NCBI GenBank assembly: GCA_051649085.1
Contig: JBOFGK010000031.1
Coordinates: 1 to 31,841 of the forward strand
Direction: 5' to 3'
Origin: JBOFGK01 sp051649085
GTDB lineage: Bacteria > Bacillota_I > Bacilli_A > UBA3375
Length of the DNA: 31,841 bases
Made by a program: the position numbers and the translations under genes. Below, one piece after another: positions 23,115 to 30,707 of the stretch (its first letter is position 1; the number at the start of each line of letters is the position of its first letter). The notes below the pieces were generated by a model. It made no database searches. It had not been told where the DNA came from and saw nothing but the letters and a program-made list of their open reading frames with translations.

Positions 23115-23537
23115 ATGAAAAAAACAAATATGTCGATTAGGGAAATTAAAGATTCTCTAAATCTTAAAATGGCAGCACTTGTAGTAGTGGTATTAGTTTG
23201 TTATACAATTTTGAATTTTATTGTTGGAGTTGAACTTTGTCCATTTAGAGCAGTAACAGGATTCCCATGTCCAAGTTGTGGTCTTACGACTGCTCTATAT
23301 TTTATATTACGTGGACAATTTTTGTTTGCACTTGAAACGCATATTTTCATTTACGTGCTACCAATCGTGCCTTTAGCATATTTGTTTTTAGAGAAAAAAA
23401 GAAGAAATCAAATTTATATTGTGCTTGCAATTGCCTTGGTAATTTATTGGATTTATCGATTAACTTTCTTGTTTCCAAGTGATTATCCGATGACCTTTGA
23501 TCCAAATGGAATCCTTCCAAAACTATTGAATTGGTAG
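23115..23537 (+). CDS. DUF2752 membrane protein
   Basis: This 140-residue protein has three predicted membrane helices. Between the first two is the DUF2752 motif: CPFRAVTGFPCPSCGLTTAL, that is C-(x)10-C-x2-C-G-x-T. Three cysteines are conserved, but the function is not established. I chose ATG 23115 over the in-frame ATG at 23100, because GGAG (23106-23109) is properly spaced for 23115 while 23100 directly follows the hpf hairpin and has no ribosome site. It is probably read from the hpf promoter through that hairpin. Confidence 0.75.
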   Translation: MKKTNMSIREIKDSLNLKMAALVVVVLVCYTILNFIVGVELCPFRAVTGFPCPSCGLTTALYFILRGQFLFALETHIFIYVLPIVPLAYLFLEKKRRNQIYIVLAIALVIYWIYRLTFLFPSDYPMTFDPNGILPKLLNW

Positions 23538-23646
23538 TAGATTTAAGTGCTTGAGTATAAAAATCAAGTTAAAAAAACTAAAAAAAGTAAAAAAAGAATG
23601 AAAATCATTGAAAATTAGCTAAAAACCACATAAAAGTCGTTTTTTT

Positions 23647-23655
23647 TGCTAAAAT
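23647..23655 (+). promoter_or_regulatory. Extended -10 promoter of the secA operon
   Basis: TGC-TAAAAT preceded by a run of eight T, 28 bases before the secA start; no -35 match. Apart from one base in the hexamer it resembles the gap promoter (T run, TGC, -10). Confidence 0.6.
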
Positions 23656-23682
23656 ATAACCGGAAGAAAAGGATGTGGTATT

Positions 23683-26190
23683 ATGCTTAAAAAGCTTAAA
23701 AAATATTTTGACGTTGAACGTACATACTTACAAAGCTATACACAATTAGCAGATCTTGTAGTAGAAAAGCAAGAAGAGTATTCGAAGTTATCGGATGACG
23801 AATTAAAAGGAAAGACAGAAGAATTCAAACAATTAATTGCTGATGGAACAGCGCCATATGATTTACGTGTTGAAGCTTTTGCAACAGTTAGAGAAGCGGC
23901 GAAGCGTTCTTTAGGAATGGAGCCTTTCCACGTCCAAATAATGGGTGCAGCAGCACTATATGACGGAAATATATCTGAGATGAAAACTGGTGAGGGTAAA
24001 ACTTTAACAGCAACTTTAGCAGTTTATTTAATGGCGCTTGAAGGAAAGGGTGTTCATGTAATTACCGTGAATGACTATCTAGCTCGTCGTGATTCAGAAG
24101 AAATGGGAGTGTTATATAATTTCCTTGGTCTTACAGTTGGATTAAACGATCGTGAACTAAGTGCGGATGAAAAACGTGAACAATATGCATGTGACATTAC
24201 ATATACAACAAACAGTGAGTTAGGGTTTGATTATTTACGTGATAATATGGCACTTCATTTATCACAACGTGTATTACGTGGATTACGTTATGCTATTGTC
24301 GATGAGGTCGATTCAATTTTAATTGATGAGTCAAGAACACCGTTGATTATTTCAGGACAACCAAAGAAAACACAAAACTTATACACAATTGTTGATGCAC
24401 TTGTAAAAAATATGACAGAAGACCATGATTTCAAAATGAATGTTCGTGATAAAAACGCACACTTATTAGAAGCAGGGATTGATAAAGTTGAACAAACACT
24501 TGCAAAAGGTAACTTGTTCGATTTAGAAAATTCTGACTTGTTACATGCAATTAATCAAGCACTTAAAGCTGTTTGGTGTATGCATAAAGATGTTGATTAT
24601 GTAACAAAAGATGGGAAAATTATTATTGTTGATCAATTTACAGGAAGATTGATGGAAGGTCGTTCGTACAGTGATGGTCTTCACCAAGCATTAGAGGCAA
24701 AAGAACATGTCGATATTCAAGAGGAAACAAAAACGCTTGCAACAATTACGTACCAAAATTTCTTTAGATTATACGATCAATTATCAGGGATGACAGGTAC
24801 TGCCAAAACAGAAGAAGAAGAGTTCTTGAAAACGTATGGAATGGATGTTATTCAAATTCCAACGAATAAACCGATAATTCGTTTAGATCGTGATGATCGA
24901 ATCTTTAAATCAAAAGCTGCAAAATACGCACATATGATTGAATTTATTCGTGAAAGACATGCACATGGACAACCAATTCTTATCGGTACAGTTGCAATTG
25001 AAACATCAGAGGAAATTGCTGAAGAATTACATAAACATAATATAAAGCATAATGTACTTAATGCTAAAAAACATGATGAAGAAGCACAAATTATTAAAGA
25101 TGCAGGACAAGTTGGTGCGGTAACAATTGCAACTAACATGGCCGGACGTGGTACAGATATTAAGTTAAGTACTGAAGTACGTATGCTTGAAGAATACGAA
25201 AGTGAACTTGAAGAAAGCATCGTTAATCCAGCAGGGTTATTAATTGTTGGGACTGAGCGTCATGAAGCTCGTCGTATTGATAATCAGTTACGTGGACGTT
25301 CAGGGCGACAAGGTGATCACGGGGAAAGTGTTTTTTATGTTTCATTTGAAGATGATTTAATGAAGCGTTTTATGAATCCAACAATGGAAGCATTACTTGC
25401 AAGATTCCCTGATGAGATGCTAGAAGCAAAAGCAATTACGAAACGTATTGAAGCTGCACAAACACAAATTGAAGGAATTAATTATGATTCTCGTAAAAAT
25501 CTACTTAAATATGATGATGTTCTTCGTGAACAACGTGAAAATATTTATGGACAAAGAGATTATATTTTAGATAACACTGACATTACAAACGATACAATTG
25601 AAATGATTCGTGAATACGTTGAAGGACAAGTGGATTACTATACAACAAACGGTAGTACAGAAGATTTAGTTGAATTTGTTAAATTGAATATTTCAAATAA
25701 TGATGTAGAACTTGATGTTGAAGGTGATTTGGTTGAGCAAATTATGGAGTATGCACAAGCAGAAGTGGACAGTAAAATTGAAAAATTAACTGAAGAAGGA
25801 TTTAATGATTTTGCTAAAACAGTTATTATTAAAGTTCTTGATACAGTTTGGATTAATCACATTGATGAAATGCAAACATTACGTCAAACAATTGGATTAC
25901 GTGGATATGGTCAGGTGAATCCATTACACGAATACCAAGGAGAAGGTCGTCGTATGTTTGAAGAAATGGTAAGTTCAATTGAAGCTGATTCAACAAAATT
26001 CATTTTAAAAGGAAAAGTATATTCAAATGAGCAACGTGAATTAGTTCAAAGAAGAATGGAATCAGATCATGGAAATATCACAGGACTTGCAAATCAAAAT
26101 GGTCCAACTAAAAGTGTAAAAAAACAAGGTCGAAATGAACTATGTGAATGCGGTAGCGGAAAAAAATTCAAAGATTGTCACGGGCGATAA
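23683..26190 (+). CDS. secA: SecA, preprotein translocase ATPase
   Basis: This 835-residue protein is a full-length SecA. Walker A MKTGEGKT is at residues 100-107, the DEVD box at 207-210, DQFTGRLMEGRSYSDGLHQA in the preprotein cross-linking region, NMAGRGTDIKL and the RRIDNQLRGRSGRQGDHGES motif in the second helicase domain. It ends in a zinc-binding SEC-C tail with C821, C823, C832 and H833, which contacts SecB, ribosomes or lipid. SecA drives secretory proteins through SecYEG. The upstream ribosome site is atypical (AAGGATGTGG, spaced to the ATG by four bases). The stop overlaps the prfB start (TAATG), as part of a long operon. Confidence 0.98.
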   Translation: MLKKLKKYFDVERTYLQSYTQLADLVVEKQEEYSKLSDDELKGKTEEFKQLIADGTAPYDLRVEAFATVREAAKRSLGMEPFHVQIMGAAALYDGNISEMKTGEGKTLTATLAVYLMALEGKGVHVITVNDYLARRDSEEMGVLYNFLGLTVGLNDRELSADEKREQYACDITYTTNSELGFDYLRDNMALHLSQRVLRGLRYAIVDEVDSILIDESRTPLIISGQPKKTQNLYTIVDALVKNMTEDHDFKMNVRDKNAHLLEAGIDKVEQTLAKGNLFDLENSDLLHAINQALKAVWCMHKDVDYVTKDGKIIIVDQFTGRLMEGRSYSDGLHQALEAKEHVDIQEETKTLATITYQNFFRLYDQLSGMTGTAKTEEEEFLKTYGMDVIQIPTNKPIIRLDRDDRIFKSKAAKYAHMIEFIRERHAHGQPILIGTVAIETSEEIAEELHKHNIKHNVLNAKKHDEEAQIIKDAGQVGAVTIATNMAGRGTDIKLSTEVRMLEEYESELEESIVNPAGLLIVGTERHEARRIDNQLRGRSGRQGDHGESVFYVSFEDDLMKRFMNPTMEALLARFPDEMLEAKAITKRIEAAQTQIEGINYDSRKNLLKYDDVLREQRENIYGQRDYILDNTDITNDTIEMIREYVEGQVDYYTTNGSTEDLVEFVKLNISNNDVELDVEGDLVEQIMEYAQAEVDSKIEKLTEEGFNDFAKTVIIKVLDTVWINHIDEMQTLRQTIGLRGYGQVNPLHEYQGEGRRMFEEMVSSIEADSTKFILKGKVYSNEQRELVQRRMESDHGNITGLANQNGPTKSVKKQGRNELCECGSGKKFKDCHGR

Positions 26191-27278
26191 TGGAATTGTA
26201 TTTAGTAAAAAAACAAACGATTGAATTAAAAGAAAAACTAGCGGTGTTAATTTCAACAATTAATATTGAGCAGTTAAACATTGAGTTAAAAGTATTGGAA
26301 AAAGCTAGTTTAGAAAGCGGTTTTTGGGATAATCCAGAAACTGCTTCTCTTAATTTAAAAAAACAAACGAATTTAAAAAACCGCATTCGACAATTTGAAG
26401 AGTTAGCAGCACAATATGAAGAATTAGAACTTGCGATTGAATTTTGTGAAGCAGGAGAATATGATGAGCAAGCTTTAGAAAATGATTTTATAAAGTTCGA
26501 TGAGCAGATGAAACTTGCAGAAGTTGACGTGCTTTTAAGTGCTGAATCAGACCAACTTGATTGCTTAATTGAAATAAATCCTGGAGCTGGTGGAACTGAA
26601 TCTCAAGATTGGGCACAAATGCTTTTTGAAATGTATAAAAAATATTTACAAAAATCCGCATTTAAAGAACAGACACTTAACTATCAAGCAGGTGAAACAG
26701 CAGGCATTAAAAATGCAATGATTGAAGTAAAAGGTCAAAATGCTTATGGATTATTAAAAGGTGAAACAGGAGTTCATAGACTTGTTCGAATATCCCCGTT
26801 TGATACAGCAAATCGTCGACATACTTCGTTTGCAGCCGTTAGGGTGTCGCCAATTGTAAGTGATGACATTGTAATTGAAATTAAAGATGCTGACTTGCGT
26901 ATAGACACATTTCGTTCGAGTGGAGCAGGTGGACAAGGAGTAAACACAACCGATTCAGCAGTTAGGATTACTCACTTACCAACAAACACTGTTGTTACTT
27001 GTCAAAATGAACGGAGCCAAATTAAAAATAAGGAAGTTGCATTAAAAGTACTAAAGTCAAAGTTATACGAATTGGAACTAAATGAATTAAACAAAGAACG
27101 TCAAGATAAAATTAATGATGAAACTGAAATTGGCTGGGGAAATCAAAAACGGAGTTATGTTTTGCACCCATACAAAATGGTCAAAGATCATTTATCTAAC
27201 TTTGAGTCATCGCAACCTGATAAAGTTTTAGGCGGGCAATTGGATGACTTTTTGTACCATAATTTATTGAAAAAATAG
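26190..27278 (+). CDS. prfB: Peptide chain release factor 2 (RF2), without a frameshift site
   Basis: This 362-residue RF2 carries the UGA/UAA-reading tripeptide SPF in RISPFDTANRRHTSF and the hydrolytic GGQ in SGAGGQGVNTTDSAVRITH. The residue after GGQ is Gly, where the E. coli and B. subtilis RF2 I know have His. The N-terminal coiled coil and the C-terminal GWGNQKRSYVLHPY are typical. ATG 26190 overlaps the secA stop by one base; an in-frame TTG at 26175 exists but lies within secA. There is no separate Shine-Dalgarno site, so coupling to secA is likely. Unlike E. coli and B. subtilis prfB, the frame is continuous, with no in-frame UGA near codon 25 and no programmed +1 frameshift. Confidence 0.95.
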   Translation: MELYLVKKQTIELKEKLAVLISTINIEQLNIELKVLEKASLESGFWDNPETASLNLKKQTNLKNRIRQFEELAAQYEELELAIEFCEAGEYDEQALENDFIKFDEQMKLAEVDVLLSAESDQLDCLIEINPGAGGTESQDWAQMLFEMYKKYLQKSAFKEQTLNYQAGETAGIKNAMIEVKGQNAYGLLKGETGVHRLVRISPFDTANRRHTSFAAVRVSPIVSDDIVIEIKDADLRIDTFRSSGAGGQGVNTTDSAVRITHLPTNTVVTCQNERSQIKNKEVALKVLKSKLYELELNELNKERQDKINDETEIGWGNQKRSYVLHPYKMVKDHLSNFESSQPDKVLGGQLDDFLYHNLLKK

Positions 27279-27290
27279 AAGTGAGGTCGT

Positions 27291-28427
27291 ATGAAAACAG
27301 ATGATGAAAAAAAAATTGTTGAATCGAATGAACTAAAAGAATATAGTGAGCGTCGTAGTGCAGCAGATCATTTAAGAACTGTTGAACTAAAACAGCAAAC
27401 GGACTTATTAAAAGACCAAAAAGATTTGACTGAAAACTCAAACCGTGAAGAAACCGTAATAATAAGTGAGTTTAGTTTTCAAGATGTCGAATTTCCAACA
27501 GATGAATTAGAAGAGTCGGAAACAGATAAAAAAATAAATGAAATTTTCACACAAGAATTGAATTTAAATCGCGATTCAGTAAGACACGTTCGTGATTTGT
27601 CTAAACGTATTGAACGAACAATCGATACAAATATACAAGGTAATAAAAAAGAAACATTTAAAGAATTTGATTACACGAAGGAAGCGAAAGCCGAAACTGT
27701 AACAAATGAAATGCTTGAAAATATCTATGCGGTTGCACAAAATGAAGAGCAAATTCGTTTTACTGATGTGGAACTTAAAATTGAAAATGATACTATTTTA
27801 AAAAATATAAACTTGACAATTAATAAAGGTGAATTCGTCTATTTTGTAGGTTCAAGTGGAGCTGGAAAATCATCGATAATTAAATTATTATATCGTGAAC
27901 TTAAAAATACAACTGGTACAGTTACATTAGATGGGGAAAATATAACGAAATTTCCTAGAAGGAAACTTCCTTATTTACGACGAAGAATTGGAGTTATTTT
28001 TCAAGACTTCCGTTTACTACCAGATAAAAATGTTTTTGAAAATGTAAGATTTGCATTAGAAATTATTGGTTATCCAAGAAAAAAACGTAAAGAGCAAGTA
28101 AATAAAATTTTAAAGCAAGTTGGAATATACGAATTAAGTAATAAATATCCAAATGAATTGTCGGGTGGACAACAGCAATTTGTTGCAATTGCACGTGCGA
28201 TTGTTGCAGAACCAAAACTTATTCTTGCTGATGAACCAACAGGAAATCTAGATCCTGAAAGTGCAGTTGCAATTATGAAATTGATGAAAGAAATTAATTT
28301 AAATGGAACAACAGTCATTATGGCAACGCATGATGTTGGGATCGTCAATATGTTTAAGCATCGTGTAGTTTTAATCAAAAAAGGTGCAATTAAAAATGAA
28401 GTAAAAGGAGAGTACATCTATGAGTAG
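27291..28427 (+). CDS. ftsE: FtsE, cell-division ABC ATPase with a long N-terminal extension
   Basis: This protein has 378 residues, about 150 more than a usual FtsE (about 228). Residues 1 to about 152 are charged, Glu/Lys-rich, low in hydrophobics and probably disordered or helical. The ATPase begins near 154 (IRFTDVELK). Walker A GSSGAGKSS is at 187-195, the Q-loop at Q238 (GVIFQDFRLLPD), the signature LSGGQ at 290-294, Walker B LILADEPTGNLDP and H347. The signature continues QQFVAIARA, where FtsE usually has QQRVAIARA. FtsE with FtsX transmits ATP hydrolysis to wall hydrolases at the division site. The start has GAGG four bases upstream, and no better-placed internal start was seen, so the extension is probably translated. 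It overlaps ftsX by 8 bases. Confidence 0.92.
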   Translation: MKTDDEKKIVESNELKEYSERRSAADHLRTVELKQQTDLLKDQKDLTENSNREETVIISEFSFQDVEFPTDELEESETDKKINEIFTQELNLNRDSVRHVRDLSKRIERTIDTNIQGNKKETFKEFDYTKEAKAETVTNEMLENIYAVAQNEEQIRFTDVELKIENDTILKNINLTINKGEFVYFVGSSGAGKSSIIKLLYRELKNTTGTVTLDGENITKFPRRKLPYLRRRIGVIFQDFRLLPDKNVFENVRFALEIIGYPRKKRKEQVNKILKQVGIYELSNKYPNELSGGQQQFVAIARAIVAEPKLILADEPTGNLDPESAVAIMKLMKEINLNGTTVIMATHDVGIVNMFKHRVVLIKKGAIKNEVKGEYIYE

Positions 28428-29304
28428 TTTGAAAAATGCGTTAAAAGGGATTTTCCGTAACTTTTCGATGTCATTTGCTTCGTTGATTTTAGTTATTATC
28501 ACATTGTTTATTTTTGGAGGAGTTATTGTTCTTGCTCTTAATACAAACAATTTGACTAAAGAAGTATTTAAAACACTTAGTATAACAGTGTATGCTGATG
28601 GAGATGTCGATCAAGCCAAAAAAGATGCATTAAAAGAGGAAATTGAAAAAATTGATGGAATTGGACAAGTTGCGTTTTCATCTAAAAACGAAGAACTTTC
28701 TAGTTTGTTGACGATGTTTCCAGAAGAAAATAAAAAATTCATTAATGAATATTTTGGTGGTGATCAAAATCCTTTAGATGATGTATATCAAGTTCAACTT
28801 GATGATATGCAAATTGATATAAAAGCAACTGCTAGTAAAATTGAAAAAATCCCAACAGTTTCCAAAGTTAAATACGGTGAACCTGGAAGTACTTCAAAAT
28901 TTATTGATACACTACAACTTATCCAGAAAGGATCGCTTGTAATAGTAGCAGGTCTATTTGTTAGTTCAGTATTTTTAATATCTAATACGGTTAAATTAAC
29001 GATTAATGCAAGGAGACGAGAAATTGCAATTATGCGACTTGTTGGTGGAACAAGAGCGTATATTACTCGACCATTTTTGATTGAAGGATTATTAATCGGA
29101 ATCATTGGTGGAGGACTTGCTGGTGTAATAGTGCTTCTTGGGTATAAATATGGAATGAATATAGAACAGCTTTTATACATAAAAGGACAATTATTACCGG
29201 TAGCTGAAGTCCAAAAATATGTTATCGTCTTGACACCAAGTGTTGGAGCAGTTATTGGACTTTTTGCAAGTGGAATGGCAGTCCAAAGTCATTTGAAAGG
29301 ATAA
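28420..29304 (+). CDS. ftsX: FtsX, cell-division ABC transporter-like membrane protein
   Basis: This 294-residue protein has a membrane helix near the N-terminus (about 18-42) and a large extracellular domain (about 45-165, with ITVYADGDVDQAKKDALKEE and SSKNEELSSLL). Three C-terminal helices follow, with the conserved SNTVKLTINARRREIAIMRL segment between them. It partners FtsE; the external domain activates peptidoglycan hydrolases in Firmicutes. The start ATG lies within the ftsE end, with AAAGGAGAG upstream, so coupled translation is expected. The length is typical. Confidence 0.95.
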   Translation: MSSLKNALKGIFRNFSMSFASLILVIITLFIFGGVIVLALNTNNLTKEVFKTLSITVYADGDVDQAKKDALKEEIEKIDGIGQVAFSSKNEELSSLLTMFPEENKKFINEYFGGDQNPLDDVYQVQLDDMQIDIKATASKIEKIPTVSKVKYGEPGSTSKFIDTLQLIQKGSLVIVAGLFVSSVFLISNTVKLTINARRREIAIMRLVGGTRAYITRPFLIEGLLIGIIGGGLAGVIVLLGYKYGMNIEQLLYIKGQLLPVAEVQKYVIVLTPSVGAVIGLFASGMAVQSHLKG

Positions 29305-29305
29305 A

Positions 29306-30475
29306 ATGAACAAAATCCCTTTATATAGTCGAATTATTCTTTTATGGTTGGCAATTGCATTATTTGGTTCAGTAATGATTTATAGTTCCTTATCAACAAG
29401 TACAGTTGCAAACGATGCTAGTCAATATACTGTACTAATTGCACAATGGGCTTATATATTAATTATTTTGTCGGCTTTGATTTTTATTTTGCTGACGAGC
29501 AGAAGAATTAATTTATATAAAATACTAAATAAAATTACATATCCACTTTTTTTTGCAACCTTAATATGTTTATTAGTAGTTTTGGGATTAGGTGATCTGA
29601 GTAAACGTGGAGGTGCACGAAGTGTTATTCCACTTGGAATAATCGATTTTCAACCATTAGAATTATTTAAAATTGCAGTAATTCTTTTTTTGGCTAAGAA
29701 AATGTCAACAGTCAAATATAACAGTACATTTAAAGAATTACTTAAAATGCTCTATTTGCCAGCACTTGGAATCGGTTTAATTGCTTTACAACCTGACTTA
29801 GGTGGAGCAATTATTTCTGCAGCAGTAATTGGAATGATCTTTGTTTTAAATGGACAGTATGTGATGCAAATGCTTCAATATGGAGTTTTAACGATTGGTG
29901 GAGTAATTCTATCACTTCCAATTTTACTTCAAAGCTATCAATCAGCAAGATTTTCCACATGGATAAATCCGTTCATTGATCCGAAAGAATCTGGTTTTCA
30001 ACCAATAATGTCATATGTGGCTATTTCAAATGGTGGATTACTTGGAGTTGGGCTTTTCAATTCAACCCAAAAAACAAGGAATCTTACCCAAGCTGATACA
30101 GATTTCATTTTTTCAATTATTTGTGAAGAGCTTGGAATAATCGGTGCATTATTTGTAATTGTAAGTTTGATGGGACTTGCTTATTTAATCATCAAAGTTG
30201 GGAAAAGAGCAAAGGATCGATTTGGAATGCTCTACTGCTATGGTTTTGCAATGTTAATAGTTGCTCAAACTTTTATTAATATTGGTGGAGTTACGGGGGT
30301 AATTCCGATGACAGGAGTTACACTTCCTTTTATTTCACGTGGAGTAAACTCTTTTATGTTTTTAAGTATTGGAATACTAATAACAGTAATTGTGGAAAAG
30401 AATAATCTGAAGGAGCGAAAAATTGAAGAAAAACGAAACGAACAATTCTTTAGTGACACTTTTGGAAAATATTAA
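29306..30475 (+). CDS. SEDS-family peptidoglycan glycosyltransferase (FtsW/RodA type)
   Basis: This 389-residue protein has about ten membrane helices and SEDS motifs: GARSVIPLGIIDFQPLELFK (103-122), LQPDLGGA (161-168), the external NGGLLGVGLFNSTQKTRNLTQADTDFIFSIICEELG with the catalytic-type Asp in TDFIF (D266), and NIGGVTGVIPMTGVTLPFIS near the end. SEDS proteins polymerise lipid II into glycan strands with a class B PBP. FtsW usually continues SYGGSS after PFIS; here it is SRGVNS, a divergence. Context with ftsEX and the TDFIF motif favour FtsW, but RodA cannot be excluded. It starts one base after the ftsX stop, with AAAGGA as ribosome site. Confidence 0.88.
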   Translation: MNKIPLYSRIILLWLAIALFGSVMIYSSLSTSTVANDASQYTVLIAQWAYILIILSALIFILLTSRRINLYKILNKITYPLFFATLICLLVVLGLGDLSKRGGARSVIPLGIIDFQPLELFKIAVILFLAKKMSTVKYNSTFKELLKMLYLPALGIGLIALQPDLGGAIISAAVIGMIFVLNGQYVMQMLQYGVLTIGGVILSLPILLQSYQSARFSTWINPFIDPKESGFQPIMSYVAISNGGLLGVGLFNSTQKTRNLTQADTDFIFSIICEELGIIGALFVIVSLMGLAYLIIKVGKRAKDRFGMLYCYGFAMLIVAQTFINIGGVTGVIPMTGVTLPFISRGVNSFMFLSIGILITVIVEKNNLKERKIEEKRNEQFFSDTFGKY

Positions 30476-30707
30476 AGAGACAGTTGAGTATCAATTATAC
30501 TCAACTGAGTTTTGTAATGTTGTGCATAGTTTAGAATATCAACAACTTATTGAAACATATGAAAATGCAGTAACACCAGAGGAAAAACAAGTACTTAAAA
30601 ACCAGGTTAGAATGCTAGAAACAAAGTTGCGTTTGCTTGAAAAACCACTACTTGATTTTATTGATGAATTTGGTAAGCAATATAAGGAACTTCAAAATGG
30701 TAAATAG
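30423..30707 (+). CDS. Small helical protein, possibly YlbF-like; TTG start inside the SEDS gene
   Basis: This is a 94-residue, mostly helical, soluble protein with no Met in frame near its beginning. TTG 30423 has a strong AAGGAG seven bases upstream, inside the 3' end of the SEDS gene, giving a 53-base overlap. The segment YSTEFCNVVHSLEYQQLIETY, followed by a charged heptad-like stretch (TPEEKQVLKNQVRMLETKLR), resembles the Com_YlbF/YmcA group of small RNase Y-associated proteins. That likeness is weak and not a firm assignment. It overlaps the hemW start by 11 bases, so it is embedded in a tightly coupled operon. Confidence 0.65.
   Translation: MKKNETNNSLVTLLENIKETVEYQLYSTEFCNVVHSLEYQQLIETYENAVTPEEKQVLKNQVRMLETKLRLLEKPLLDFIDEFGKQYKELQNGK

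Noticed and set aside
23550..23568. CTTGA...TCAAG hairpin before secA
   Set aside because: Only five base pairs and no T run; likely chance in A/T-rich DNA.
26175..26189. TTG start of prfB inside secA
   Set aside because: ATG 26190 overlaps the secA stop in the TAATG form used elsewhere in the window and gives the usual MEL- beginning of RF2.
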